Shown one piece after another: positions 11,330 through 23,225 of a DNA stretch of 64,000 nt. This DNA is from Haemaphysalis longicornis (Eukaryota; Arthropoda; Arachnida; Ixodida; Ixodidae): contig CM023457.1 of the NCBI GenBank assembly GCA_013339765.2, positions 73,396,717 to 73,460,716 on the forward strand. The letters run 5' to 3'. Every line of letters starts with the position of its first letter. Position 1 is the first letter of the stretch. Both the position numbers and the translations under genes were made by a program. The notes beneath the pieces are model-generated. The model made no database searches and was not told the origin of the DNA. It was given only the letters and a program-made list of their open reading frames with translations.

Positions 11330-12610
11330 CTCAGCCCCGCAGGGGCACCATGTCTATTCAAGGTGACGGTAGTGGTGACAGTGCGGGCAAGGGTCCATGA
11401 GGTTTGGATTCACCCACGCCCGGGCTGTGCGTGGCTTAGCCGTGTCCGAGGAAAAAAAGGCATCGCTGGCAGAGTCAAAGCCAGGGTTGTTTTGGACCTT
11501 TACAGCCTCCTGGTGGCAGGAAGACGCCACTTTGGCCCCTGCTTCCAGCAGACGGTACTCCAGGATTGCCCCGCCCTGGGGAAAGCAGCCAGTCGCCTTT
11601 TCCTGTCTCCCTCACTCTCTTTTTCTGACCGGTCATCTTTCCATGCCTGTCCTGTCACCTACTCTTTTACCCTCAAGCGGCAAGGGTTATCTTTATGCAA
11701 GATGGCCTACCTAGACTATTTTACATAGTGGCCACGTATGGCTAGCGTGAATGCCTGCACGCTCCCCTTGTTGGGCTCCATGGTGGGCGGCCAGCCTGGC
11801 TACCGAAAACAAGCTAACCGCATGGCTAAAAGCAAAACACCTCTTGATCGGTCCCTGAAAAGGACCCCGACCGAAGTGACTGTTCAGTACTATTCTTTGT
11901 TGTTCAAGGAGTCGAAGAGCCTAAATTCCCTGTAATAGCCAAGCCACTCCATCAGGTAGTGGGGAAGAATTACAGTGCTAGGAAACTTGAGAATGGTGAT
12001 GTACTGGTGGAAGTGCACACCAGTCAACAAATTGCCAAAATTGCGGAACTTGCAGAGATAGAAGAAACAAACGTGACAGTGACAGCGCACCGCTCACTAA
12101 ACTTCTCCAAGGCGTTGTCTCCGAGTCTGAGCTATTTCACTTCTCTGACGTGGATATTGAAGATGAACTGGCGGAGCGAGTGGTTGCAGCACACAGAATA
12201 CTGATCAGCAAAAGCGGGGAATAAATTAAGACCAAACATGTAGTCCGAATATTCAACTCGACGACACCACCGGACTCGGTCAATGCAGCGTATCTGCGTT
12301 GCAAAGTGTGGCCCTACATCCCAAACCACAAGGCTGTGCTTTCAGTGCCAACTGCTTGGTCACGGGTCCCAATCATGTCGCGGCAAACCGTCATGCACTA
12401 GGTCTGGAGGAAAAGCGCACAAAAAAGCGCTCGAGAAAGCGACACGAAAGATGCGGAAAAAAGCCACACTGCGTTAAAGTTTCTGGGAACCATGGTGCGT
12501 TTTCCAGATCCTGTCCGGTCTGGAAGAATATAAAAGATGTAATGACCATCAAAACCACACAGAATGCAAAAAGGAACTTTTCAGGAGGTGGTGTGGCGGG
12601 GGTCGGCACA
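11330..12610 (+). pseudogene. LINE ORF1 (I/Jockey-like, zinc-knuckle) remnant, copy A
   Basis: A decayed gag-like ORF1 of a non-LTR retrotransposon, the RNA-binding nucleocapsid-type protein. A leader (about 11330-11737) precedes the likely starts ATGGCTAGC (11738) or ATGGCTAAA (11821). The frame shows KNYSARKLENGDVLVEV, then NVTVTAHRSLN, then shifts. An in-frame TAA interrupts the following section near 12222. A third frame holds the zinc knuckle CFQCQLLGHGSQSC (CX2CX4HX4C intact); in the next knuckle the second Cys is Ser. The expected endonuclease/RT ORF2 is missing downstream. It is the older-looking partner of the copy at 15300. It cannot encode a functional protein. Confidence 0.75.
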
Positions 12611-13525
12611 ATTTCTGATGTATGTAGGCACTTAGGTACAGAGGTAGGACCCCGCGTCGGCGTACAGTGCCCTCGGCAACCCTTCGGTTACCGTTTTTTT
12701 CGGCCGTTTTTTTCGTCGGCCGAAGGTTGGATACTTTTCTAACAGATGTTGTAGTTAACTACACAGCAGAGACAGAGAAAGGAAGAAATAAGTGCTGGAA
12801 AAATGAGTACATCTGTGTAGTTATTTGGTGTAATGGGCAGCAAAAGAGATTAAAATTTTTCGGGGCACTTAAATACGTTATTTGAAGGCGAAAGTATCCC
12901 ATGACAATATTTATTAGACATTCACTGGTGCATCATGTTTGAGCCTGTCTTCACCTTCATTTCCTAGCCCTATGAATATTTTGAACAGGCAGACAGGCGA
13001 CACTTCAGGCCACAGCTTATTCAGTATAAGTAGTCTGTTCTCCACAAGGCTGAGAAGCACATTAGAGTGAAACCAATTTGATTGCGTTTTCGCTGGTTGG
13101 ACGCAATGTATGCACTGTTAGGGTTTTACGTAAGCTATTGGAACGCAAGCTGAAAGAAAGGTGCGTTGTCAGCCAAACACAGTTCCTTCATACCTGTACC
13201 GTAACGTTCCGAGCGAACGCCTACCCAAGAAACATGGGTTACCTCTAAAATTGATGGCTTTAGCACCGATGAGTGAACAAAATAAACGTGAAATATCTAT
13301 TCATGTGTTGATGCGGTCACGCATTTGCTCTTCCCGCACTTGAGCCGAACGTTCGGCCATCTGGTATTTTCTCTTTTCTCTTTATATGTCACGATTTTGG
13401 TTGGCGGTGCGGCCACGTTTTTCTAGTTTTTCGCACCTGACCCGAAAGATCCCCCATTTTGTATTTTTCCCTTATAAAATGCAAACGGTAACGATTGTGT
13501 GAAAACTTTTCTGTCTTTCCAACAG

Positions 13526-13555
13526 CCATCCGCGGCACTGCTCCAGTGGCCCCAG
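13526..13555 (+). other. 30-nt splice-flanked block (candidate microexon), copy A
   Basis: A 30-nt block is preceded by a pyrimidine-rich tract ending in cag (ctgtctttccaacag) and followed by gttggt. The same block, with the same length and the same AG/GT flanks, occurs at 17490-17519 and 32633-32662. One frame reads PSAALLQWPQ. Exon function is inferred from splice-site shape and conservation only. Confidence 0.4.
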
Positions 13556-13957
13556 GTTGGTAATATATATTTTGTAGTACTGACGTGTAATTTAAAACCA
13601 AAGCTTGAATAGGTGATAAAGTGCGAAACAGGTTATGCGAATATTTTCAGCAACGTTTTGTGTTGAGTTACAGTTGCAGGCGTCAAGCTAATGCTGATAT
13701 ATGTAATTACATAGCATGAAAAATAGTCGGAGACAGAGTACAGTTTATATCACAAGAGTCCCGTAAAAACCGAAATTACCTTTCTTATATATTTTATTGG
13801 GAAACGGTGAGGAAGAGACAGAAGTGTGTGTGTATCCAAGTGCCGCCCATCAGTGTCGGTCACCTACCTTTTCTTGAGTTGTTTTGTAGTTCAGTGAGGA
13901 CACCTGCATTTCAAGTGAACGTTTTGTGCTCATTTTTTTTTCTTTTCGTCCGCGGTC

Positions 13958-14196
13958 AGCACCCGGGGCGGTGGCTCAAAGGTTAAGGAATTGTGCTGCT
14001 GAGCCCAGGGACGCGGGTTTGATTCCCGGCCATAGAGGCCGCTTTTCTGATAGAGGAGAAAAGCGAAAACACCCACGTGTTTGAGATATAGGCGCACGTT
14101 AAAGACCCTAGGTGGTCAAAATACATCCGGAACCCTCCACTACGGTGTGTCTCATCACCTGTGTAGCATCTGCACGTTAAACCCCAAAATTGATCA
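13958..14196 (+). mobile_element. Ruka-like SINE, full length (copy B)
   Basis: Same structure as copy A: A box TGGCTCAAAGGTTA, B box GGTTTGATTCC, and the same body and tail. The right-hand duplication attcagtacacag is present at 14197-14209, but no left-hand copy exists because the tandem-duplication junction falls at this edge. This copy arose by duplication of the segment, not by an independent insertion. Confidence 0.88.
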
Positions 14197-15299
14197 ATTC
14201 AGTACACAGTGAAGGAGCACACGTCCTCTAACAAGATGTCTGAAGCACTGAGTTCGAAGTGGACAGTCCTACCACACCAAAATGGGATGGATTGTGGCAT
14301 TCACTACATTCACACTAAAATTCAAAAACGGTCTTGATACTCGAAAAAGGTCTTGATATGTAGATCCCTTTGATGCTGAATTGCACTACATGACGCTTAG
14401 TTTCTGCCGTCTTCTCTTTGCGTGGCCCCATGATCTCAGACTTTGTAATACCCGCCTGATTGGCTGTGCAATAACTATCCTGGCAGGACTTCAGTTCACC
14501 TCACTGGAAGTTTTTTCTTGCACGGGGAACCTTGTGCATTCAAGGTGACGGTATTGCAGCATCGCAGGCCTCGAGCCCCAAAGTACTTGTAGCTGCATTA
14601 AAATACCCATTCGACGCTTCGATAACTTCGCGTCACTGGGGCTGTAAGCTGCATATTCCTATGCGACTGGTACACCAGTCGAAAACTAAGTCCAAATAAA
14701 GGCGAGAAATGGCAGTGATGTTAATATAGGTAATATGAAATATAAATCAGCCGCAACTTTTATTGTAAGAATAAAATTAAGGTGCCTGAAGAGCATTTTT
14801 TGTAGGGTCAGCAGCACAATGGTCAGCAATATGACCACACGTCTGCGATCACTTTTGTTGCCTAAGAAATGTGGCCGCAAGGTATATGTTAAGATTTGAG
14901 GAACGCTTGTTGTAGAAGAGTTAAGGAACACCTAAGCTTCTGGGAATGCTAAAACAAAAAACAGCCTATACTATGTATGCTGCCTATGTGATATAAACAG
15001 CCAATACGATACATATATGTTACTTGTTGACACATTCAGCCCAGAGTGTTTTTTCTCACTTTGCAGGCAGGATGCTGAACAAGGTTGACATGAGTAAGCA
15101 TAATTTCTTTTTATTATGACGGGCAGCTCGTCCTTATCTTTGTTGTAATGTTATCGGAATGGGCAGAAATAAAGAACTATAACTCTGCCTTGTGAAGCTT
15201 TACGTCAGGGTTGCAGAGCTGCAGGAATTCAGGTTCGTAGCGGTGTTGCTGTGTAGCCCAAGAATTTGGCACACATGCTTATGGCACATCTTTTTGCAT

Positions 15300-16610
15300 C
15301 TCAGTCCCGCAGGGGCACCTTGTCTATTCAAGGTGACGGTAGTGGCGACAGCGCGGGCAAGGGTCCATGAGGTTTGGACCCACCCACGCCCCGGCTGTGC
15401 GTGGCTTAGCCGTGTCCGAGAAAAAGGGCATCCTGGTGGCGGAGCGAAAGCCAGGGTTGTTTTGGACCTTTACGGCCTCCTGGTGGCAGGAAGACGCCAC
15501 TTTGGCCCCTGCTTCCAGCAGACGGCACTCCAGGATTGACCCGCCCTGGGGAAAGCAGCCAGTCGCCTTTTCCTGTCTCCCTCACCCTCTTTTTCTGACC
15601 GGTCATCTTTCCATGCCTGTCTTGTCACCTACTCTTTTACCCTCAAGCGGCAAGGGTTATCTTTATGCAAGATGGCCTACCTAGACTATTTTACATAGTG
15701 GCCACGTATGGCTAGCGTGAATGCCTGCACGCTCCCCTGGTTGGGCTCCATGGTGGGCTGCCAGCCTGGCTACCGAAAAAAAAGCTAACCGCATGGCTAA
15801 AAGCAAAATACGTCCTGATCGGTCCCTGAAAAAGACCCGGACCGAAGTGACTGTTCAGTACTATTCTTTGTTGTTCAAGGAGTCGAAGAGCCTATATTCC
15901 CTGTAATAGCCAAGCCACTGAATCAGCTAGTGCGGAAGAATTACAGTGCCAGGAAACTTGAGAATGGTGATGTACTGGTGGAAGTTCACACCAGTCAACA
16001 AATTACCAAAATTGCGGAACTTGCAGAGATAGAAAGAAACAAACGTGACAGTGACAACGCACCGCTCACTGAACTTCTCCAAGGCGTCGTCTCCGAGTCT
16101 GAGCTATTTCACTTCTCTGACGTGGAGATTGATAACGAACTGGCGGAGCGAGTGGTTGCAGCACACAGAATACTGATCAGCAAAAGCGGGGAAGAAATTA
16201 AGACCAAACATGTAGTCCGAACATTCAACTCGACGACACCACCGGACTCGGTGAATGCAGCGTATCTGCGTTGCAAAGTGTGGCCCTACATCCGCAAACC
16301 CCAAGGCTGTGCTTTCAGTGCCAACAGTTTGGTCACGGGTCCCAATCATGTCGCGGCAAACCGTCATGCGCTAGGTGTGGAAGGAAAGCGCACAAAAAAG
16401 CGCTCGCAAAAGTGCACGAAAGATGCGGAAAAAAGCCCCACTGCGTTAACTTTTCTGGGAATACCATGGTGCGTTTTCCAGATCCTGTCCGGTCCTGAAG
16501 AATGAAAAAGATGTAATGACCATCAAAACCACACAGAATGCAAAAAGGAACTTTTGAGGAGGTGGTGCGGCGGGGGCCGGCACAATTTCTGATGTATGTA
16601 GGCACGCAGG
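15300..16610 (+). pseudogene. LINE ORF1 (I/Jockey-like) remnant, copy B
   Basis: Homologue of 11330-12610. It keeps a 191-codon open frame (15930-16505) with KNYSARKLENGDVLVEV, GVVSESELFHFSDVEI and TTPPDSVNAAYLRC, all typical of tick LINE ORF1. The zinc knuckles lie in another frame (16271-16498): CFQCQQFGHGSQSC is intact, the second (CARCGRKAH) lacks its last Cys, and the third is broken. Between copies, B has one extra A in the gaaagaaac run; the part after it is read out of the family frame until GVVSESEL. The long frame is therefore probably accidental compensation. No ORF2 follows. Confidence 0.78.
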
Positions 16611-17489
16611 TCCAGATGAAGGACCTGGTGTCGGCGGTATAGCGCCCTCGGTAACCCTTCGGTTACCGTTTTTTCGGCCGTTTTTTTTCTTCGGCCGAAG
16701 GTCGGATACTTTTCTGCCAGATCTTGTATAGAAAGCAGAGAGATAGAAAGGAAGAGATAAGGGCTTAAAAAATGGGCACATCTGTGTAGTGATTTGGGTG
16801 GTAATGGGCAGCAACGGATATTAAATTTTTTGGGGCACTTAAATACGTTATTTAAGGCGAAAGTATCCCATGACAATATTTATTACTTTCACTGGTACAT
16901 CATGTTTGAGCCTGTCTTACCTTCATTTCCTAGGCCTATGAATATTTTGAACAGTCAGACTTGCGACCGTTCTTGCCACAGCTTCTTCAGTATCAGTTCT
17001 GCTCTCCACAAGGCTGAGAAGCACATCAGTCAGAGTGAAACCAATTTGATTGCGTTTTCGCTGGTTGGACGCAATGTATGCACTGTTAGGGTTTTACGTA
17101 AGCTATGGGAACGCAACCAGAAACAAATGTGCGTTGTCAGCCTAACACCGTTCCTTCATACCTGTACCGTAACGTTCCGAGCGAACGCCTACCCAGGAAG
17201 CATGGCTTACCCCTAAAATTGATGGCTTTAGCACCGTTGAGTGAACAAAATAAACGCGAATTATCCATTCATGTGTTGATGCGGTCACGCATTTGTCCTT
17301 CAGCCACTTCAGCCGAACGTTCGGCCATCTGGTATTTTCTCTGTATATCTCATGGTTTTGGTTGGCGGTGCGGTCACTTTTTTTTCTAGTTTTTCGCACC
17401 TGACCCGAAAGATCCCCCATTTCGTATTTTTCACTTACAAAATGCAAAACGCTAACGATTGTGTGAAAACTTTTCTGTCTTTCCAACAG

Positions 17490-17519
17490 CCATCCGCGGC
17501 ACTGCTCCAGTGGCCCCAG
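17490..17519 (+). other. 30-nt splice-flanked block (candidate microexon), copy B
   Basis: Identical to the block at 13526-13555, with acceptor ctgtctttccaacag and donor gttagt. The donor is closer to consensus here than in copy A (gttggt). Confidence 0.4.
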
Positions 17520-17919
17520 GTTAGTAATCTATATTTTGTGGCAGTGACGTGTAATTTAAAACCAAAGCTTGAATAGGTGCTAAAGTGCGAAACAGGTTAG
17601 GCGAATATTTGCAGCAACGTTTTGTGTTGAGGTACAGTTGCAGGCGTCGAGCTAATGCTGATATATATAATTATATAGCATGAAAAAATACTCGGAGACA
17701 GAGTACAGTTTATATCACATGAGTCCCATAAAAACCTAAATTACGTTTCTTATATACCTTAACGGCAAACGGTGAGGAAGAGACGGAAGTGCGTGCGCAT
17801 CCACGTGCAGCCCATCGTGTCGGTCGCCTACCTTTTCTTGAGTTGTCTTGTAGTGCAGTGAGGACCCCTGCATTTCAAGTGAACGTTTTGTGCTCATTTT
17901 TTTTCTTTTCGTCCGCGGT

Positions 17920-18420
17920 ATCTTGTTGCCCCATGACCATAACCCGACTGTATACATACACCCCCTTTCCGAAACACCTTTGATCCTTTCTCACCGTTTG
18001 GTATATAAGAAATGTGGTCCAAGTCTTTATGGCAGTCATGATGTTAAGCGTACTCTGACCTCTGACGAAGGCGAGTCCTATTGCTGATACGTGAATAAAC
18101 TCCTTTATTGTTCTTGCCGTGGGTCCAACTTGTAGGGCCAGCCCTTTGGCGTCCATTGCTGGGCGGTGAACGATGACGAGACTGAATAGTGTAAGAACGC
18201 AAAGGAGGAGAGGGTTGTGAATTTGGGAAGGGAGGGTGGTTTGCAGTGGCGGCGCGAGTGCTCTCCGAAAACGTGTGGTTGGTGTTGGCTGTATGCTGTA
18301 ACAATTCGTGAAATTATGAGGGGAGGGCGGTTCACCGTGGCGGCGTGGTCACTGTCCGAAAGTTTCCTGGGGCGAAGGGGCGCAATGTGCTGTGCGCACA
18401 CGAGACGCGCGTCTGCGTGA
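17920..18420 (+). repeat. Distal part of the tandem-unit repeat with ~91-bp minisatellite
   Basis: Collinear with about 33295-33730. It includes cttgttgccc, tactctgacctctgacgaag and a G-rich module starting at 18219 and again at 18310, each with ggggagggcggtt-like and ggcggcg blocks followed by tccgaaa. The equivalent site at 33611 and 33712 also has two modules (period about 101). Not coding. Confidence 0.7.
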
Positions 18421-19725
18421 CACTGGCGAAAACGTGAGGTGGGGTTCACGTGACGTGTGCTTTCCCTACCGAAGACGCGGTTTGCGGTTCTTTTGTGAGA
18501 CGCAATTCGCGCCGCCGACGCAGAGGCTCATCATCGCTGCCATCGAGAGAACCCTTGAGTGAATGGTGCCTCAACGCACTGCTTCTGCGCCCAAATATCG
18601 CATTAGGGAATATTGTAATCGTCAGCCATTTTTAAATCATACTATTTCTGCGCGCTCCTTGTGAGTTTACTCTCTCTACAACTTGTCGAATATTGCGTAA
18701 AAGTGTAGTGAATGGAATGTGGAATAGTCGGCAGGGGGGAGACAGTATTGCGGGGAAAAGGGGTTTATCGATACATGTAACAAGTGCTCGCTGTTGAAGA
18801 AGGCCTACTGGGGCGTTAACCCTTAACCTTTGATGCCCGGTGTTGCTGAGGAGCGACAACCCCAATGATATTTGTTCTCCTGCGCTCTGTGGTGCTTCTG
18901 TTGAGACAAAATTAAACCGAACCCTCAAAAATTAATAGTCATTACGTAGTTTTGTGTGCTAAACGACACTTGAGCTTCTGAAAAATAAGCGAAAGTGTGC
19001 AATTTTGTTGTTAATACAAGTGATAGCAATACAAATTTTGGGTACTGAGAAGTAATTAGAAATTTCTTCATGCCTGAAGAAATAAGTGGCCGGAATAATG
19101 TGAATAAGGTTGTCAGCGTAATGCTGGTGTTTGTGGTAGCAGTTCCAATGCCTTAAACAATGGCTTAGTTCGCGTTTCTTGCCTTTTGACAGGGAGCTGT
19201 AGTTGGTGGAAGGACTATGTTTAAAAGTTTTGACACATTTCATAGTGCCTATTGCATTCGCATTCATGTATTGGGGCACTTTTTTGGCATATGTTGTTAA
19301 ATTTTGCGCACATTGTGTAGACCTTTGGTTTGCAACTTCGCCATAAGTTCACTGTCCCTCCGTGAGCGTTTCGCTAAGAATTATTTTCCTGGCAGTGTGA
19401 GTGGGCCAGTTTCAACGAGGTGACCTAATTGCATATGAACCACACCCTGTCATGTTATGCAGGGATAGTTGGACAGTGGCTGTCCCTAGTCTAGCCCTCA
19501 GACATTTCATGGCTATCGTGGTTGTGAGTACCGTGAAAAAGGGGAGGTATGCCACTGGGAATGTATGGGCTCTTCGATACTTATCTTTCTCGATCGGTGT
19601 AGGAAAGGTAATGCCGAGCTTCGCGTTGTGGCTGAGGGATTTCGAAAGTCTCTATTAACACCTTCTATGTTTTGGTGACTGGGTCGGGAGCGGGTCTACT
19701 GTATAGCTATACAGGAATATGAGCG
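18421..19725. other. Anonymous sequence, no gene seen
   Basis: The end of the G-rich region (about 18590-18635: gcattagggaatattgtaat and following) weakly resembles 47070-47105, suggesting a shared repeat end. The rest has short open frames only. Confidence 0.35.
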
Positions 19726-19990
19726 GTGTTGTTTACAGCATCACAGCTGGAAAGCTGTAACGTGCGGGCCGCAGTGGTTAAGAACAAGCTCAAAAAGCAA
19801 TTAAAGATAATACTAGCCTACGCACCAACATCTAGCTACAAACAGGACTTAGTGTCTGTACAGATGGGATGTCGAACCAGGTATGAATGTTTTGCACACT
19901 ATACCGATTCTGAGAAGCAGGCAGGTGAGTGTGGGGAGGGAAGCTTTGGAGCAGGCAGTCAGAAGAACCAACTATATGTACAGGTTTGAT
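19726..19990 (+). pseudogene. Possible LINE endonuclease scrap
   Basis: An 87-codon frame contains LKIILAYAPTSS, similar to the conserved YAPTS strand of the apurinic-type endonuclease domain in RTE/CR1-type LINEs. Nothing upstream or downstream confirms the domain: there is no GD/SDH catalytic block and the following sequence is frame-broken. It may be a chance resemblance. Confidence 0.25.
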
Positions 19991-22352
19991 TTAAGGGCGA
20001 ACAACCCGGTGGTAAACAGAATGAACAAAAAATGAACACGAAAACGACCGAATAGCAGAAAGAACAATAAGACCGATTATTTTTTGAGGGACAATTTAAG
20101 TACTGGGCAGGATGAGGGGCGCTAAACAAGATCAGAAGCAGTTATCATTTATTGGTGATGTACAGAAGTAGGACAGATTTGAAAAAGCAGCGATCAATAC
20201 TAGCAAAATGGAAAACCAGTTGGAGGACAGTGCACCGGAGTTTCCAATAATAATTTAGAGCAAATTAGCAGTCTTAACCGCAATGATGAAAGTAGTCACG
20301 CCTGCTAAATGAAAACCTAGAACTTAACCGCAGAATCAACAGTACTTGTAGGAAGGTGAAAACCTGGAAAATAAACGGTAAATTTATAAAATGGAAAAGC
20401 CAGATTTAAGTAACATTGAAAAACACGGGAATAATGTCGGAAAACAAAGGTGCAAATGGAATCTGGCAAAGAATAAACGTTAACCGATGCAGGGTGTTTA
20501 GGAAGTAGTGGTAGAAATGGAATCTATGCACTCAGAGTTTGTCTAAGCAAGACACGGTATAATTGTAAAATATGTATAAAAGTGGTGCGGACGACTTCGT
20601 AGATTCGCAGTCTAGCGACTGGGGAAGGTACTTGCGGCTTTTGAACAGGCCATGATGGACACCATGCGGCTCGCAATGTGTGGAAAAAAGTGCGCGTTGC
20701 TTCCAAAAACTTTGAACAGCCACATGGGCAAGATGGAGAGGGAGATCACAGAAAACTTTCTTAAATGTAGGGATGGGTCAAATTGCGCAGCCACCCAGGG
20801 CGCACTCTACCGCGCTTGTATAACTTGCATATTTTATTTCCAGTCTAAATCAGTTATCGGGGTCACCTGCACTTCATATTATCGTTTTCAGAACCAAATT
20901 CTCTGTTAGCAATTGCGCATCGTTCTGTGTCTTTGTATTCCTTGTCAGTTCTATTCCACCACAATTTCATACGATGAGTGACGAAAGTTTAGCAATGGAA
21001 CTCCTTATGTGTTTTTCATGGTCCCCAACGTCAGTTCTGCCAATAACGAGCTGTAATATGGAGGACGCCTGCATTACTTAAGGTTAATCTTGCGTCTGTT
21101 AGTGCTTTTGCCAGAACTACGTAAAATATTTTAATGCCTCAGTGCATCGAATGTTCATAAGCTGTGGCATAAAATCACAGCATTAAACCAAAGGAAGCGC
21201 ACAGCTTAGCACACGGCATGTGGTGTTGTTTCTTCATCATTTGCGCTTTGGGTATATATCGAAAGTGGAAATTTTGAATATATATTCACAACCACGATCT
21301 TGTTTTTATACTTTTGTATTACCAATGTACATTGTATTCATGACTAACCTGTGCGGATAAGGATATCCAAGCAATTAATAACGTTCTTTCAATAGCATTC
21401 TTTGGCAAATACCACACAGCACCAGCCATGCAATGTGCTGCACTTAATTGGCAAAGCTAACAAATTTATTTGTTATAATAGTGTAAATGTGAAATAGAAG
21501 AGACATACTACAGTTAGTGCAAGGGCATGTAGGCAGGCTGAAAAAAATTAAACGAACGTAGGCTTTGCCTGCATTTATTTGCAACATAGTTGTGGTTGTA
21601 ATGTATGGTGTAGAGGGGAAGGGAAAGAATGCCCGGTAAATGTCTCTTAAAGAGTTCTTAATGCTGCTCACAGCCGTGCAATACGTTATGTTCCACCTGC
21701 CGTGGGCTAATTTGTGGCGTCGGGATGTTTTTCACACAACCCCTAAACACTGCAGAAACAAAGTTTTGGCTTGTTTAAATATGGAAATTTATAGGGCGGC
21801 ACATTAGGCAGTGTGGCACCGTCTACATATAATTGCTTATGCAAATCAATGCCAGCATGGGGAGGTGACCATGTGGTGCATGTAGGTTGCGAGCAGGCAG
21901 AGTGGTGTTCGGTGGCGCGTGGCTTGTTTCGCGCGCCGAGGAAACGCGGCGTTGATGCTGAAGCTGCGTCTGATGATTGTAACGGCTGCTTGCGGTTGAC
22001 CGAGACGTGGCTGCTACACTTCCAACCTCACATAGTTTGTTGTTTCATCTAACTCTGACCAATACTTCTTGCGTAGCCTGTAGCATTTCAAATGGGGGAG
22101 GCCGCCCGCTACTATTAGGCTGGGCGCACGAAAACAGCAACATGTGCGTTTGTAGACAGACAGCTTACAAATGTGACAATCATGTTTCTGCGTATGAGTA
22201 TAGTGTTTTCGCCACCCTAAAATACATGGTAGTAGCTCTTGTTTTACCAGTTCGTAATGGCGTACAGTGGATTCGAAAAGACAATGTAGCAGATATACAG
22301 AGTTTAAAAAACTTTAGATCCTGTCACCATAAGCAATGCGAACAGGCGGTGT
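19991..22352. other. Anonymous sequence, no gene seen
   Basis: Two kilobases with no recognised family. Open frames stay below about 130 codons and show no domains. Confidence 0.4.
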
Positions 22353-22592
22353 TCCGCCGTGGTGGCAGAGTGGTTAAGAAGTTGGGGTGCTGAGCCCAAG
22401 CTGGCGGTTTCGATCACAGGGCAAGGTGCTTGGGTGCATTTGTGATGAAGGCAATAAGAGAAAACGCCTGTGCGTGGAGATATCAGCCCACATTTGCAGT
22501 ACCCATGGAATCATAGTTTATCCATATCCTTCCACTATGAAGCACCTGTATGGCCAGTGGCAGCTTCGGCCCATTAAGACCTGAAATCTCAA
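22353..22592 (+). mobile_element. Divergent tRNA-derived SINE
   Basis: The head has an A box (TGGCAGAGTGGTTA, 22363-22376) and a B-box-like GGTTTCGATC (22406-22415), plus the family blocks ttaagaagttg and tgctgagcccaag also seen in the Ruka-like copies. The body after about 22430 differs from Ruka: it lacks the caggtggtcaaaat block and the ATCA tail. It is an old member or a related subfamily. The 3' boundary is approximate. Confidence 0.6.
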
Positions 22593-22849
22593 TTTACATA
22601 CATAGCAGCCTTAGCCTTTATATACAAGCGCTGCTATGCAAACGAGAGTAATTCCGTGGCGCACTATTTGCAGATTGCGTGGGTTTCGAGCTTACTACAC
22701 GCTTCGGTTCGGTGCGTAGATGTGTGGCGGGCACTTCCCAACGGTTATTTTAAACAGGATTCTGGGGCTTAATACTTGGGGACTTCCATTTGGAGCATAC
22801 ACATAAGCACACCATCTTGTCGACAAAAAAATAAACAGAAGTAAAAAGA

Positions 22850-23225
22850 TTGTCGCGAATCATGCATTGGGTTTGTTTAGTTTTGTTTTTGCCGACGCGC
22901 TGCTCCAGTCTGTGTTACGTGTTATCCGTGTGCCAACTGAAGCGCGTTTCATTCTTTATGCCGCACATGTTATCTCCTTTGATAGGGAAAGTGTTTCGTA
23001 CTTACGTCACCGGCCTACAATAATCTTCTTTGATCTACAGTGTTCTGAATGCGGTTCGACGGTTCGAGAAATGCTCGCGCCAAGAGATAAATTCCTGCAG
23101 AGCAGACGCTGCGCTATTCGATTCGCCGGCACTCGCCTGCATGCGTGACTTTGTTGACTGCTGCTTCGCCGGCTGTGTATTTTTGAGTAGTGAGTGGAGC
23201 ACAAGTTCGCTCGAGTAAACTTGTT
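22850..23225 (+). other. Possible LTR-like segment upstream of the first Gypsy element
   Basis: The segment ends gcacaagttcgctcgagtaa then acttgt, which resembles the R/U5 end of tick Gypsy LTRs as I remember them (a polyadenylation-like aataaac/gtaaac block). It lies upstream of the + strand Gypsy gag but is separated from it by the repeat at 23222-23534. I could not find a matching downstream LTR, so this is a weak inference. Confidence 0.25.

Larger units (their letters stand above)
9979..13956 (+). repeat. Tandem duplication, unit A (3978 bp)
   Basis: Unit A is repeated head to tail as unit B (13957-17919). Both begin with cagcacc at the 5' edge of a Ruka-like SINE and end with cgtccgcggt. 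Alignment by eye is continuous through the SINE, an anonymous 1.1 kb segment, a LINE ORF1 fragment and a distal segment with a 30-nt splice-flanked block. Differences are scattered substitutions and small indels. The sequence past the unit end (17920 onward) also follows the same block in the third copy near 33300, so that is the ancestral continuation and the A/B join is the novel junction. Confidence 0.9.
13957..17919 (+). repeat. Tandem duplication, unit B (3963 bp)
   Basis: This is the second unit of the head-to-tail pair. At its left edge the sequence goes directly from cgtccgcggt (end of unit A) to cagcacc (start of the SINE), so unit B has no left target duplication for its SINE. After 17919 it continues into tcttgttgcccc, which also follows the corresponding point in the third copy near 33300. 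This identifies unit B's right side as the original chromosomal continuation. Confidence 0.9.

Noticed and set aside
15930..16505. A 191-codon open frame as a functional gene
   Set aside because: Its middle section is off the LINE ORF1 family frame and the zinc knuckles lie in another frame. It is a decayed LINE ORF1.
22850..23225. A definite 5' LTR for the first Gypsy element
   Set aside because: No matching second LTR and no clear TG/CA boundary; kept only as a low-confidence possibility.
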